A DNA stretch of 36,691 nt from Phycisphaerales bacterium (GCA_019750095.1 JAIEOW010000015.1:1-36691); one strand, 5' to 3'. Counted from the first letter of the stretch, positions 8,358 to 16,842 are shown. Program-made: numbers and translations. The notes: generated from the sequence alone by a model not told the origin.

Positions 8358-9007
8358 ATTGTCAAGAATCGCCCGAAACCACGCGAGATCGCGTGCTGGA
8401 GGCCGCTGGCGAGGTTTTCGCTGAGCACGGGTTTCGCGATGCCACGATTCGAGACATCTGTGCTCGGGCCGGCGCCAACCTTGCGGCGGTGAACTATCAC
8501 TTTGGCGGGAAGGAACGGCTGTACGCAGAGGTGCTGAAGTTTGCCGACGATCGCAGCATGCGTGGGCACGCGTTGTCGGCCGATTTCAATCTTTTGCCCG
8601 CGGAGGCGCAGCTTGGGGCGTTCGTGCGGCAGTTCATGGAGCGAATCTTCGATCCCAGCCGCCCCGGCTGGCCGGATCGCGTGATGGCCCGAGAGATGAT
8701 CGATCCGACGCCCGCGCTGGTAGAACTTGCAGAGAAGAACATCAAGCCGCGGGCGCAGATGCTGCAGAGCATCGTGCGTCGGCTGATCGGCGAGGGCGTG
8801 CCGGATCGTGTGGTCCAGATGTGTGCCGCGAGCGTGGTGGGGCAGTGCCTGCTGTATCACAAGTCCAAGGCGCTGATGGGGCACCTGATGCCCGCCTTGC
8901 CCTTGAATGACGGCGAGAACATCGATGCACTCACTGAGCACATCACGCGGTTCTCGCTCGCGGCAATCAGGGCGATGGTGGATGATCCGATGGGAGGTGG
9001 AACATGA
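8339..9007 (+). CDS. TetR/AcrR-family regulator, CecR-like (DUF1956 C-terminus)
   Basis: DNA-binding repressor of 222 residues. The N-terminal TetR helix-turn-helix is clear: TRDRVLEAAGEVFAEHGFRDATIRDICARAGANLAAVNYHFGGKERLYAEVL. The C-terminal ligand domain, including AASVVGQCLLYHKSKALMG, resembles the CecR/YbiH type, whose known members control drug and ABC export genes. The ATG at 8339 is the only sensible start in front of the helix-turn-helix and has no Shine-Dalgarno, so it may be read from a very short leader. The stop overlaps the next gene's ATG by 4 bp (ATGA), so regulator and permease are translationally coupled. It most likely represses its own operon. Confidence 0.92.
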   Translation: MIETGVYCQESPETTRDRVLEAAGEVFAEHGFRDATIRDICARAGANLAAVNYHFGGKERLYAEVLKFADDRSMRGHALSADFNLLPAEAQLGAFVRQFMERIFDPSRPGWPDRVMAREMIDPTPALVELAEKNIKPRAQMLQSIVRRLIGEGVPDRVVQMCAASVVGQCLLYHKSKALMGHLMPALPLNDGENIDALTEHITRFSLAAIRAMVDDPMGGGT

Positions 9008-10182
9008 ATCTGGTCGCACTGCGGATGCTGATGGGTGACAAGGCCAAGTACATCGGGATCATCTTCGGCGTGGCGTTCGCCAGTCTGCTCATGACTCAGC
9101 AGGCGTCGATCTTCGTCGGGTTGATGACACGCACGTTCGGGTTTGTGTCCGACACCGGCCAGCCGGATGTGTGGGTGATGGACCCGAAGGTGCAGTTCAT
9201 CGATGACCTGAAGCCGCTACAGGACACGATGCTGTATCGCGTGCGCGGCGTGGAGGGTGTGGAATGGGCCGTGCCGCTGTACAAGGGATTGCTGCGTGCA
9301 CGACTGGATAATGGCAACTTTCAGACGTGCAATGTCATCGGGATCGACGACGGCACGCTGATCGGCGGCCCGCCGGAGATGCTGGAGGGCTCGCTCGCCG
9401 ATCTGCGCCGGGCCGACAGCGTGATCGTGGACGTGGTGGGTGCGACATCGCGCCTGGCCAAGCAGCCGCCGATCGATCCGGCGACAGGCAAACCGATGGG
9501 GCCGCCAGTGCCGCTGAAAGTTGGGGACTTCCTGGAACTCAACGACAATCGGGCGGTGGTGGTGGGAATCTGCCGCGTGTCGCGGACGTTTCAGAGCCAG
9601 CCGGTGGTATATACGACTTACACGCGTGCGACGACATTCGCACCGCGTGAACGTCGGCTGATGACGTTCGTGCTCGTCAAGGGGCGTTCGGGCGAAGACC
9701 CCAAGGCACTCTGCGAGCGCATCCGCGAATCAACCGGTCTCGCGGCATATACCGCCGACGAGTTTTCCTGGAAGACCGTGGTCTACTTCATGAAGTTCAC
9801 GGGCATCCCGATTAACTTCGGCATCTCGGTCATCCTCGGGTTCCTGGTCGGCACGGCGATCGCCGGGCAGACGTTCTACAACTTCACGCTCGACAATCTC
9901 AAACAGTTCGGCGCGCTCAAGGCGATGGGCGCGGGCAATCTGCGATTGCTCGGAATGATCATGCTGCAGGCGCTGGTCGTCGGGCTCATTGGCTATGGCG
10001 TGGGCGTCGGGGCCGCGGCGGGGTTCAAGTACCTCTCCGGAAGATCGGAACTCGCGTTCCGGATGATCTGGCAGATCCCGGTGATCACGGCGGGTGCTGT
10101 CACGATCATCGTGGTGCTCGCCTCACTTCTCTCGATCATCAAGGTGATTCGGCTGGAGCCGGCGATCGTGTTCAAGGGGTAG
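9004..10182 (+). CDS. ABC exporter permease, DevC/FtsX-like (paralogue 1)
   Basis: Inner-membrane permease of 392 residues in the MacB/DevC-like FtsX class. The N-terminal TM is near residues 15-35 (KYIGIIFGVAFASLLMTQQASI). A periplasmic domain of roughly 220 residues with the DevC-type stretch VWVMDPKV and VRGVEGVEWAVPLYKG follows. Three C-terminal TM segments follow, with the conserved FTLDNLKQFGALKAMGAGN between the first two. It ends in VIRLEPAIVFKG. Compared with the two other permeases here it carries an extra Pro-rich insert (PPIDPATGKPMGPPVP). It has no ATPase of its own; the only nearby one is at 13355. The ATG overlaps the TetR stop, and a 158-bp gap with a second promoter follows. 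Confidence 0.9.
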   Translation: MNLVALRMLMGDKAKYIGIIFGVAFASLLMTQQASIFVGLMTRTFGFVSDTGQPDVWVMDPKVQFIDDLKPLQDTMLYRVRGVEGVEWAVPLYKGLLRARLDNGNFQTCNVIGIDDGTLIGGPPEMLEGSLADLRRADSVIVDVVGATSRLAKQPPIDPATGKPMGPPVPLKVGDFLELNDNRAVVVGICRVSRTFQSQPVVYTTYTRATTFAPRERRLMTFVLVKGRSGEDPKALCERIRESTGLAAYTADEFSWKTVVYFMKFTGIPINFGISVILGFLVGTAIAGQTFYNFTLDNLKQFGALKAMGAGNLRLLGMIMLQALVVGLIGYGVGVGAAAGFKYLSGRSELAFRMIWQIPVITAGAVTIIVVLASLLSIIKVIRLEPAIVFKG

Positions 10183-10270
10183 AGCCCGCCCTGAAGCGTT
10201 CAAATCGCCCGGCACCGGTGCGTCTCAGGCCAGGCCGGCCCGGAAAAAGCGAGAAAAACGACGAGTGGAG

Positions 10271-10325
10271 TGGACAGGACGAACGCCGTGTACTAATCTA
10301 ACGGTGTAAAGTAAACGGCGTTTAC
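10271..10325 (+). promoter_or_regulatory. Candidate promoter and palindromic operator of second TetR unit
   Basis: A -35-like TGGACA (10271-10276), 17-bp spacer and -10-like TAATCT (10294-10299) are followed at 10311-10325 by GTAAACGGCGTTTAC, a palindrome with perfect 7-bp half-sites around a central G. An 8-bp inverted repeat, AACGCCGT (10282-10289) and ACGGCGTT (10315-10322), also flanks the -10. The site is 15 bp before the TetR start codon, the usual place for an autoregulatory operator. The palindrome is directly visible; its role is inferred. Confidence 0.6.
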
Positions 10326-10340
10326 TGCCTGCGAGGACCC

Positions 10341-11000
10341 ATGGCCCCCAGCGAGCGACAGATCCAGGAACAGGCCGCGGTGAAGGAGAAGATTCTCTCT
10401 TCCGCGCGCGAGATGTTTGTTCGGGACGGGATAGAAGCGGTGAGTCTGCGCAAGATCGCCGAGAGCATCGGGTATACCGCTCCGGCCCTATACACGCACT
10501 TTGCCGACAAAGGCGAGATTCTCGCCGAGTTGTGCCGACAGGATTTCGGCGCGTTGGCTGGGCATTTCAACAAGCTTGCTCGGATCGCCGACCCTGTCGA
10601 GCGGATCTATCGCATCGGGCTCGGGTACATTCGGTTTGCACACGAGCATCCGAACCACTATCGGCTGATGTTCATGACTCCGAATCTGGGCAAGATCGCG
10701 CCGCCAAGCGAAGCCGACATCGCCGCGATGAATGATCCGGATCAGGACGCATACGCCTTTCTTCGGCACACGGTGAGGGAAGCACTCGACGCTGGGCGAT
10801 TCTGCTCTGAGTACAAGGACGCCGAGCTGCTGACCCAGACGCTCTGGGCAGGCGTGCACGGCGTGGCCTCGCTGGAGATCACCCACGGCGATTGCCCATG
10901 GTGCGATTGGCGTGCGCTTGATCGCCGCAGCAAGGTCATGTGCGGCGCAATGCTCCGCGGCCTGCTGAAGAATCCGGATGAACTGGAGGCGACGCTATGA
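10341..11000 (+). CDS. TetR/AcrR-family regulator with WHG-type C-terminus
   Basis: Repressor of 219 residues. The N-terminal helix-turn-helix reads KEKILSSAREMFVRDGIEAVSLRKIAESIGYTAPALYTHFADKGEILAEL. The C-terminal domain contains GYIRFAHEHPNHYRLMFMTP and LWAGVHGVASLEI, the pattern of the TetR WHG ligand domain. This differs from the C-terminus of the first regulator, so the two probably sense different molecules. Start at 10341 with GAGGA a few bases upstream. The stop overlaps the next permease by 4 bp (ATGA), the same arrangement as the first TetR-permease pair. A palindrome just upstream (10311-10325) is its likely operator. It should control the six-gene unit down to the TolC homologue. 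Confidence 0.92.
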   Translation: MAPSERQIQEQAAVKEKILSSAREMFVRDGIEAVSLRKIAESIGYTAPALYTHFADKGEILAELCRQDFGALAGHFNKLARIADPVERIYRIGLGYIRFAHEHPNHYRLMFMTPNLGKIAPPSEADIAAMNDPDQDAYAFLRHTVREALDAGRFCSEYKDAELLTQTLWAGVHGVASLEITHGDCPWCDWRALDRRSKVMCGAMLRGLLKNPDELEATL

Positions 11001-12151
11001 ACTTCATCGCGCTCCGCATGCTGATGGGTGATCGGGCCAAGTACCTTGGCATCGTCTTTGGCGTGATGCTCTCGGCGCTGCTCATCAGCCACCAGGTCAC
11101 GATCTTTGTCGGACTGATGAGCCGCACACGAAGCATCTTTCAGACGCTGGATCATGCCGACCTGATCATCGCCGACCCGGCGACGGAGTTTGTTGAGGAC
11201 GTCCGTTCACTTCCGGATACGGCGGTCGAGCGCGTACGTGCGGTCCCGGGTGTGGAATGGGCGGTGCCCATGGTGCGCAGCACGATCAAGGCCCGCCTGC
11301 AGGGCGGCAAGTCGCGCACGTGCATCGTCGTCGGGCTTGATGACGCCACGCTCATCGGCGGGCCGAGCAAGATGCTCGAAGGCAGCTTGACCGACTTGCG
11401 TTCTCCCGATGCGGTGATCATCGATCGCCTCGATGCTGAGAAGCTGCTCTCCTCGCGACGCGCCGATGGCACGCTCTTTGTGCCAGGCGTAGGCGATTGG
11501 ATCGAACTGAACGATCGCCAGTGCCGCGTCGTGGGCATCTGCCATAATCCGCGCCCGTTTCTGAGTCAGCCGATCATCTACACGACACTCACGCGGGCGC
11601 AATTGATCGCACCGCCCGAGCGGCGGACGATCGGTTACGTCCTCGCCCATGCCTCGCCGGATCGCGATCGGGAGTTGCTGAAAGCTGACATCGCCGCGGC
11701 GACCGGCCTGAGCGCCTATTCGCGTCGCGAGTTCGGCTTCAAAACCATCGGGTACTACCTGCGCAATACCGGTATCCCGGTGAACTTCGGTGTCACGGTG
11801 CTGCTGGGCTGCATCGTCGGCATCGCCATCAGCGGGCAGACGTTCTACATGTTCATCCTTGACAACTTGCGGAATCTCGCCGCGCTCAAGGCGATGGGGG
11901 CGAACACCTCGCAACTCGTTCGGATGGTGCTACTGCAGGCAAGCGTGGTCGGTGTTCAGGGGTTTGCGATCGGAGTGGGGTTCACGGCGTTGTTCTTCGT
12001 CTACTTCATCGGCACCGATCTGGAGTTCGATCTGCACTGGGAAGTGCTCGGGCTCACCGCGTGCGTGATCTGTCTGATCATCCTGATCGCCACCGCCGCG
12101 GGGGTGATGCGAGTGTTGAAAGTCCAGCCCGCGCTGGTGTTCCGCGGCTAG
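10997..12151 (+). CDS. ABC exporter permease, DevC/FtsX-like (paralogue 2)
   Basis: Second FtsX-type permease, 384 residues. It begins MNFIALRMLMGDRAKYLGIVFG, matching paralogue 1 nearly residue for residue. The periplasmic domain is the most divergent of the three: the WVMDP stretch of the others is replaced by IIADPATEF, and VRAVPGVEWAVPM replaces VRGVEGVEWAVP. TM segments lie near the N-terminus and in three C-terminal blocks, with FILDNLRNLAALKAMGANTSQ in the cytoplasmic loop. It ends VLKVQPALVFRG. Translational coupling with the TetR gene is shown by the ATGA overlap at 10997-11000. Its divergence in the periplasmic part suggests a different partner or cargo contact from paralogues 1 and 3. 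Confidence 0.9.
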   Translation: MNFIALRMLMGDRAKYLGIVFGVMLSALLISHQVTIFVGLMSRTRSIFQTLDHADLIIADPATEFVEDVRSLPDTAVERVRAVPGVEWAVPMVRSTIKARLQGGKSRTCIVVGLDDATLIGGPSKMLEGSLTDLRSPDAVIIDRLDAEKLLSSRRADGTLFVPGVGDWIELNDRQCRVVGICHNPRPFLSQPIIYTTLTRAQLIAPPERRTIGYVLAHASPDRDRELLKADIAAATGLSAYSRREFGFKTIGYYLRNTGIPVNFGVTVLLGCIVGIAISGQTFYMFILDNLRNLAALKAMGANTSQLVRMVLLQASVVGVQGFAIGVGFTALFFVYFIGTDLEFDLHWEVLGLTACVICLIILIATAAGVMRVLKVQPALVFRG

Positions 12152-12178
12152 TCGATTGTGGAGCGTTGTCCGGTGGGC

Positions 12179-13339
12179 ATGAACCTTGTGGCCATCCTCA
12201 TGCTGGTGGGCGACCGACTGAAGTATGTCGCGCTCGTCGCCGGTCTGGCCTTTGCCACGCTGCTGATCACCCAGCAGGGCTCGATCCTGGTCGGCATGGC
12301 CGATCAGACCGGCGCGTTCATCCGCGACACGGGCCAGGCGGACCTATGGGTGATGGACCCGGAGGTCGAGTTCAGCGAAGACGGCAAGGCGCTCCAGGAC
12401 ACCGCGCTCTTCCGCGTGCGCGGCGTTGAGGGCGTCGAGTGGGCGGTTCCGATCTACAAAAACTGGCTCAAAGCCCAGCTTCCCGATGGTCGCAAGCTGA
12501 ACATGATCGTGGTGGGCATCGATGACGCAACGCTCGTCGGCGGTCCGCCCATGATGGTGGAAGGCCAGCTTGACGATTTGCGTGCCGACAAGGCGGTCTT
12601 CATCGATGCCCGCGACGCGGACACCAAGTTGCTGCTGACGCGCGGGCGATTCAAAGACAATCCCCAGCCGCTGCGCATGGGTGATCGACTCGCTGTGAAC
12701 GACTTTGATCTGCGTGTGGCGGGCACGATGAAGCTCAGTCGCAGCTTCTTCTGGGATCCGGTGGTCTACACGACCTATTCCAGAGCACTCGCCTTTGCAC
12801 CGCCCGAGCGTCGTTTGATGAGCTTCGTGCTCGTCAAGGTCAAGTCCGGGACCGACATCGCTGAAACCGCGCGGTCGATCACCGAGGCCACTGGGCTGCA
12901 GGCCCTCACGGGCAAGCAGTTTGAGAAGCTCACGATGACCTACATCCTCGAGAAGACCGGCATCCTGGTGAACTTCGGCCTGGCCGTCGGTATGGGGTTT
13001 GTGATCGGTCTGCTCGTCGCGGCTCAAACGCTGTACGCGTTCACGCTCGATAATCTGAAGCAGTACGGCGCGCTCAAGGCGATGGGCGCGGGCAACGGCA
13101 CACTCATCCGCATGATGGCCGTTCAGGTCCTGATCGTCGCGCTTCTTGGCTATGGCCTTGGGCTCGGAATCACCGTGCTCATCGGCAAGCTGATCGTCGC
13201 GACCGATCTCGCGTTCCTCATGACCTGGCACATCCCCGTCGTCGGCGGAGTTGCGATTTTGATTATTTGTCTCTGTGCCGGTGCGGCAAGCATCGCCAAG
13301 GTTCTCCGCCTCGAACCTGCCATTGTCTTCAAGTCCTGA
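12179..13339 (+). CDS. ABC exporter permease, DevC/FtsX-like (paralogue 3)
   Basis: Third permease of the set, about 386 residues. A GTG at 12158 would add seven residues, but the ATG at 12179 matches the first residues of the two other copies (MNLVAILMLVGDRLKYVALVAG), so it is preferred. The periplasmic part is closer to paralogue 1 (DTGQADLWVMDPEVEF, VRGVEGVEWAVPIYKN) than to paralogue 2. The cytoplasmic loop is FTLDNLKQYGALKAMGAGNGT and the end is VLRLEPAIVFKS. It begins 27 bp after paralogue 2 stops and is followed 15 bp later by the ATPase gene. It has no TetR gene of its own, so it is the likely ancestral partner of the ATPase. Confidence 0.9.
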   Translation: MNLVAILMLVGDRLKYVALVAGLAFATLLITQQGSILVGMADQTGAFIRDTGQADLWVMDPEVEFSEDGKALQDTALFRVRGVEGVEWAVPIYKNWLKAQLPDGRKLNMIVVGIDDATLVGGPPMMVEGQLDDLRADKAVFIDARDADTKLLLTRGRFKDNPQPLRMGDRLAVNDFDLRVAGTMKLSRSFFWDPVVYTTYSRALAFAPPERRLMSFVLVKVKSGTDIAETARSITEATGLQALTGKQFEKLTMTYILEKTGILVNFGLAVGMGFVIGLLVAAQTLYAFTLDNLKQYGALKAMGAGNGTLIRMMAVQVLIVALLGYGLGLGITVLIGKLIVATDLAFLMTWHIPVVGGVAILIICLCAGAASIAKVLRLEPAIVFKS

Positions 13340-13354
13340 TCGGAAGCACCCACC

Positions 13355-14134
13355 ATGCCTGCGCTCATGCCCATAGAACAATCGCACAATCCCGGCAGCC
13401 ACTCCTCGGCGCGTGGCCTGGCAATCCATTGCAAGAATGTCACCAAGTCGTTCTCGGCTGGCGGAACGAGCATCAAGGCGCTCCGCGGGATCGATCTGGA
13501 CGTCAAACTCGGCGAACTCGCCATGCTCGTCGGCCCTTCGGGATGCGGCAAAACCACGCTCATCTCCGTCGTCGCCGGTATCCTTGATCGCGATGAAGGT
13601 GAGTGTCTCGTCTTCGATCAGGACTTCTCCAAGATGTCCGGTCGCCAAAAGACCCGATTCCGCGGCCAGACCGTTGGGTTCGTCTTCCAGCAGTTCAATC
13701 TGCTTCCTGCGCTCACCGCCGCCCAGAATATTGCAGTGCCGCTGCTCATCAACGGCGTCTCGCACTCCGCCGCGGTCAAGGTTGCCAAAGAGATGCTCGA
13801 TCGCGTCGGTCTCGGCGATCGCTCCGAGAGCTTGCCCAGGCAGCTCTCCGGCGGCCAGCAGCAGCGCGTCGCCATCGCCCGTGCGATGGTGCACAAGCCG
13901 CGACTGATCGTCTGCGACGAACCCACCAGCGCGCTCGATCATGAAACCGGTCACGTCGTGATGCGTCTCCTGAAGAACGTCGCGCTCGATCACGATCGCG
14001 CGCTCGTTATCGTGACGCACGACGCCCGAATCTTCGGCTTCGCCGACCGCGTCTTCAAGATGGACGACGGGCGCATCGTCGACGTGATCGCCAACCCATC
14101 TTCACTGATGTCCCCAGCAGACCAGCAGCACTGA
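13355..14134 (+). CDS. ABC exporter ATPase (DevA/LolD/MacB-like)
   Basis: Cytoplasmic ATPase of 259 residues that powers the permeases encoded just upstream. All motifs are intact: Walker A GPSGCGKTT (60-68), Q-loop in GFVFQQFNLLPALTA, signature LSGGQQQRVAIARAM (from 164), Walker B LIVCDEP with Glu189, D-loop SALD and the switch His222 in VTHD. The Q-loop and signature sequences are those of the LolD/MacB/DevA subfamily, which drives lipoprotein or substrate expulsion from the periplasm without carrying substrate across the membrane. GGAAG is eight bases before the ATG. It is the only ATP-binding cassette in the window and must serve up to three permeases. Confidence 0.96.
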   Translation: MPALMPIEQSHNPGSHSSARGLAIHCKNVTKSFSAGGTSIKALRGIDLDVKLGELAMLVGPSGCGKTTLISVVAGILDRDEGECLVFDQDFSKMSGRQKTRFRGQTVGFVFQQFNLLPALTAAQNIAVPLLINGVSHSAAVKVAKEMLDRVGLGDRSESLPRQLSGGQQQRVAIARAMVHKPRLIVCDEPTSALDHETGHVVMRLLKNVALDHDRALVIVTHDARIFGFADRVFKMDDGRIVDVIANPSSLMSPADQQH

Positions 14135-14161
14135 TCGCACCTGACTCTCGGAGTGTCAAGC

Positions 14162-15277
14162 ATGTTCACCAAGATTCTTCTGCCTCTCCTTGCCATCGCC
14201 GGCGTCTGCCTCGCGGTGTACACCGTTATGGCCCAGAACAAGCCGCAGATGGTCAGCCCACCGGTCGCGCAGCCCGCTTCGTCGCCGTATGAGTCGCAGG
14301 TGCCCGGCGCAGGGTTGGTCGAGCCCAGCACCGAGTTCATCGACATCGGGACGAATGTCCCGGGCATCGTCACCCGCGTGCTGGTCAAGGCCGGCGACCA
14401 AGTGAAAGCGGGTGATCCGCTCTTCACGATCGATGATCGCTCGTTGAAGGCCGAGCTCGCGATGCGCGAGGCCGCCGTCGCCATAGCGACCGCGCAGATC
14501 GAGCGACTGACGGCCCTGCCGCGCGTCGAAGACGTGCCCCCCGCCGAGGCCCGCGTCACGGAGGCCGAGAGTCAGGTCGCCGACCTTCAGGCGCAGCTCG
14601 CCATGTGGGAACAACTCCCCGACAAGCGCGCCGTGAGTGCCGAAGAGCTTTCTCGCCGTCGCTTCGCCGTGCAGACAGCGCAGACGCGTGTGGTCGAGGC
14701 CCGTGCGCAGCTCGCCTTGCTGAGGGCCGGAGCGTGGAAGCCCGATCTGGATATCTCCCGTGCCAACCTCGCATCTGCTCAGGCCGAGGTCGCCCGTATC
14801 CGAACCGAGATCGATCGGCTTACCGTGACCGCACCCGTGAATGCCGAGGTGCTCAAGGTCAACGTCCGCGCCGGCGAGTACGCCTCGGGCGCGAGTAGCG
14901 AGAACCTCATGACCCTCGGCGACACTAGCACCCTGCACATCCGCGTCGACATCGACGAGAACGACGCCTGGCGCGTCCAGTCCGGTGCCGCCGGCACGGC
15001 TTTCGTCCGCGGCAACTCCGAGTTCCGCACGTCCATCTCATTCGTGCGTTTCGAACCCTACGTGATTCCCAAGCGATCGCTCACCGGCTCCAGCGGCGAG
15101 CGCGTCGACACGCGCGTGCTGCAGGTCATCTACGCCTTCAAGCCCGACGCCGTCCGATCCGAACGCGAACCCGACAAGGCCGTCCGTGTCTTTGTCGGGC
15201 AGCAGATGGACGTCTTCATCAAAGCCCCGACCCTTCAGGGCGCGCGCTTCGGCGTAACGCCGCCGAGCAAGAACTGA
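14162..15277 (+). CDS. HlyD/DevB-family periplasmic adaptor
   Basis: Membrane-fusion protein of 371 residues for the ABC exporter. It has an N-terminal signal anchor (ILLPLLAIAGVCLAVYTVMA), then a lipoyl half (GTNVPGIVTRVLVKAGDQVKAGDPLFTIDD). A long alpha-hairpin of about 130 residues rich in Ala, Glu and Arg follows, then the second lipoyl half (LTVTAPVNAEVLKVNVRAGEYASG) and a beta-barrel. The hairpin length suits direct docking to a TolC-type channel. A GTG at 14153 could also start the frame, but it overlaps the Shine-Dalgarno GGAG (14150-14153) that serves the ATG at 14162. It lies 27 bp after the ATPase stop in the same operon. DevB-type members export glycolipids in cyanobacteria; cargo here is unknown. 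Confidence 0.92.
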   Translation: MFTKILLPLLAIAGVCLAVYTVMAQNKPQMVSPPVAQPASSPYESQVPGAGLVEPSTEFIDIGTNVPGIVTRVLVKAGDQVKAGDPLFTIDDRSLKAELAMREAAVAIATAQIERLTALPRVEDVPPAEARVTEAESQVADLQAQLAMWEQLPDKRAVSAEELSRRRFAVQTAQTRVVEARAQLALLRAGAWKPDLDISRANLASAQAEVARIRTEIDRLTVTAPVNAEVLKVNVRAGEYASGASSENLMTLGDTSTLHIRVDIDENDAWRVQSGAAGTAFVRGNSEFRTSISFVRFEPYVIPKRSLTGSSGERVDTRVLQVIYAFKPDAVRSEREPDKAVRVFVGQQMDVFIKAPTLQGARFGVTPPSKN

Positions 15278-15323
15278 TCTTCGCACTCTCCTTCGCAACA
15301 GCACGCATGACGCAGAGCACCCC

Positions 15324-16841
15324 ATGACCACCGCACACAGAATCACCGCCTCGCTCATTCTCACCACCCTCGCACTCAGCGGGTGCAAGGTCGGCCCAAA
15401 TCATCAGGAACCCGTATCCGCGATCCCCGACGGCTTCACCCACACAGGGGCCGAAGGTTTCTCGGCGTCCAGCACCGCCGGCGCGTCGGCGATCAGCGCC
15501 GAGTGGTGGGTGATCCTCGGCGATCCGGCCCTCGATGGGCTCATCCGCCGTGCCGCCAGCGGCAGTCTGGATGTTCGCATCGCCACATCACGCATCCGCG
15601 AGGCCCGCGCCCAGCGCGGCGTGGTCGCCGCCGATGCGTATCCACAGGTCAGTCTCGACGCCCGGGCCTCGCGCCAGCAGCAATCCAGCACCACCCGCCA
15701 GGGCAACTTCGGTTCCAACGATGCATTCAACCTCTTCCAGGGCGGCTTCGATGCCTCGTGGGAAGTCGACGTCTTCGGGCGCATCTCGCGCAATGTCGAG
15801 GCCGCCGAGGCCGACATCCAGAGCATCGAGCAATCACGCCGCGACGTGCTCGTCACGCTCGTGTCCGAAGTCGCCCGCAACTATGTCGAGCTCCGCGGCT
15901 TTCAGCAGCGGCTCGAGATCGCCCGCAAGAACATCGTTCTGCAGAAGGACACGCTCGAACTTACCCGCTCGCGCTTCCGCGCCGGGCTCACCAGTGATCT
16001 CGATGTCGCCCAGGCCGAGAGCTCGCTCGCCTCGGTCGAGTCCCAGGTGCCCGTGCTCGATCGCGGTGTGCAGGCCGCCATCCACCGCATCGGTGTGCTG
16101 CTGGGGCAGCAGCCCACCAGTTTGATCGCCGAACTCACGCCAACCGGCGCCATCCCCTCGGTGCGCGGCGAAGTTCCCGTCGGCCTTCCTTCAGAACTCC
16201 TGCGCCGCCGTCCGGACATCCGTCAGGCCGAGCGCGAGATCGCCGCCGCGACCGCACGCATCGGTGTCGCCACCAGCGACCTCTTCCCGCGATTCTCCAT
16301 CACGGGTTCATTCGGATTCGCGTCCGACAAGGTGCCCAGCTTGCTCGACGGCTCCAGCCGCTTCTGGTCTTTCGGCCCATCCATGCGATGGCCGATCCTC
16401 GAGTGGGGTCGCATCCGCCAGAACATCAAGGTGCAGGAGGCCCGCAACGAGCAGGCGCTGCTGCGATACGAGAGCGTCATACTCCGCAGCTTTGAAGACG
16501 TTGAGAACGCCCTCGTCGCGTATACACGCGAGCAGGCTCGGCTCACCAGTCTCGAGCAATCGCTCGCCGCCAATCAGCGTGCGTTCGACCTCGCCAATCA
16601 GCTCTACACCGCTGGGCTCACCGATTTTCAGCGCGTGCTCGATTCGCAGCGCGGCCTGTTCCAGAGCGAAGACGCCGTCATCGACAGCCGACGCGCCGTC
16701 ACCAGTAACCTCGTCGCACTGTACAAAGCCCTCGGCGGCGGGTGGGAGGCCTTCGATCCCCAGCCCACCGCAAGCGCCGCGGAGGCCTCGGGCGAACCGA
16801 TTCCAATAGAAACCCAGCAGCCGACAACCCAGAAGCAGTAA
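15324..16841 (+). CDS. TolC/NodT-family outer-membrane efflux lipoprotein
   Basis: Outer-membrane channel of 505 residues. The signal peptide ends in the lipobox LALSGC, and the mature part begins KVGPNHQEP, as in NodT/OprM-type factors (CxxGPxYxxP). The family motif WWxxxxDPxLxxLI is visible as WWVILGDPALDGLIRRA. Two repeats of coiled helices follow (RNVEAAEADIQSIEQSRRD and RYESVILRSFEDVENALVAY), with the conserved LLRRRPDIRQAEREIAAATARIGVATSDLFP between them. The C-terminus is Gln/Pro rich. It closes the exporter operon, 46 bp after the adaptor. It could also serve the RND pair at 2663-7137, which lacks its own channel. Confidence 0.95.
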   Translation: MTTAHRITASLILTTLALSGCKVGPNHQEPVSAIPDGFTHTGAEGFSASSTAGASAISAEWWVILGDPALDGLIRRAASGSLDVRIATSRIREARAQRGVVAADAYPQVSLDARASRQQQSSTTRQGNFGSNDAFNLFQGGFDASWEVDVFGRISRNVEAAEADIQSIEQSRRDVLVTLVSEVARNYVELRGFQQRLEIARKNIVLQKDTLELTRSRFRAGLTSDLDVAQAESSLASVESQVPVLDRGVQAAIHRIGVLLGQQPTSLIAELTPTGAIPSVRGEVPVGLPSELLRRRPDIRQAEREIAAATARIGVATSDLFPRFSITGSFGFASDKVPSLLDGSSRFWSFGPSMRWPILEWGRIRQNIKVQEARNEQALLRYESVILRSFEDVENALVAYTREQARLTSLEQSLAANQRAFDLANQLYTAGLTDFQRVLDSQRGLFQSEDAVIDSRRAVTSNLVALYKALGGGWEAFDPQPTASAAEASGEPIPIETQQPTTQKQ

Positions 16842-16842
16842 G

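Noticed and set aside
12344..14020. 558-codon open frame antisense to permease 3 and the ATPase
   Set aside because: Composition is that of a mirror frame, and both plus-strand genes are intact.
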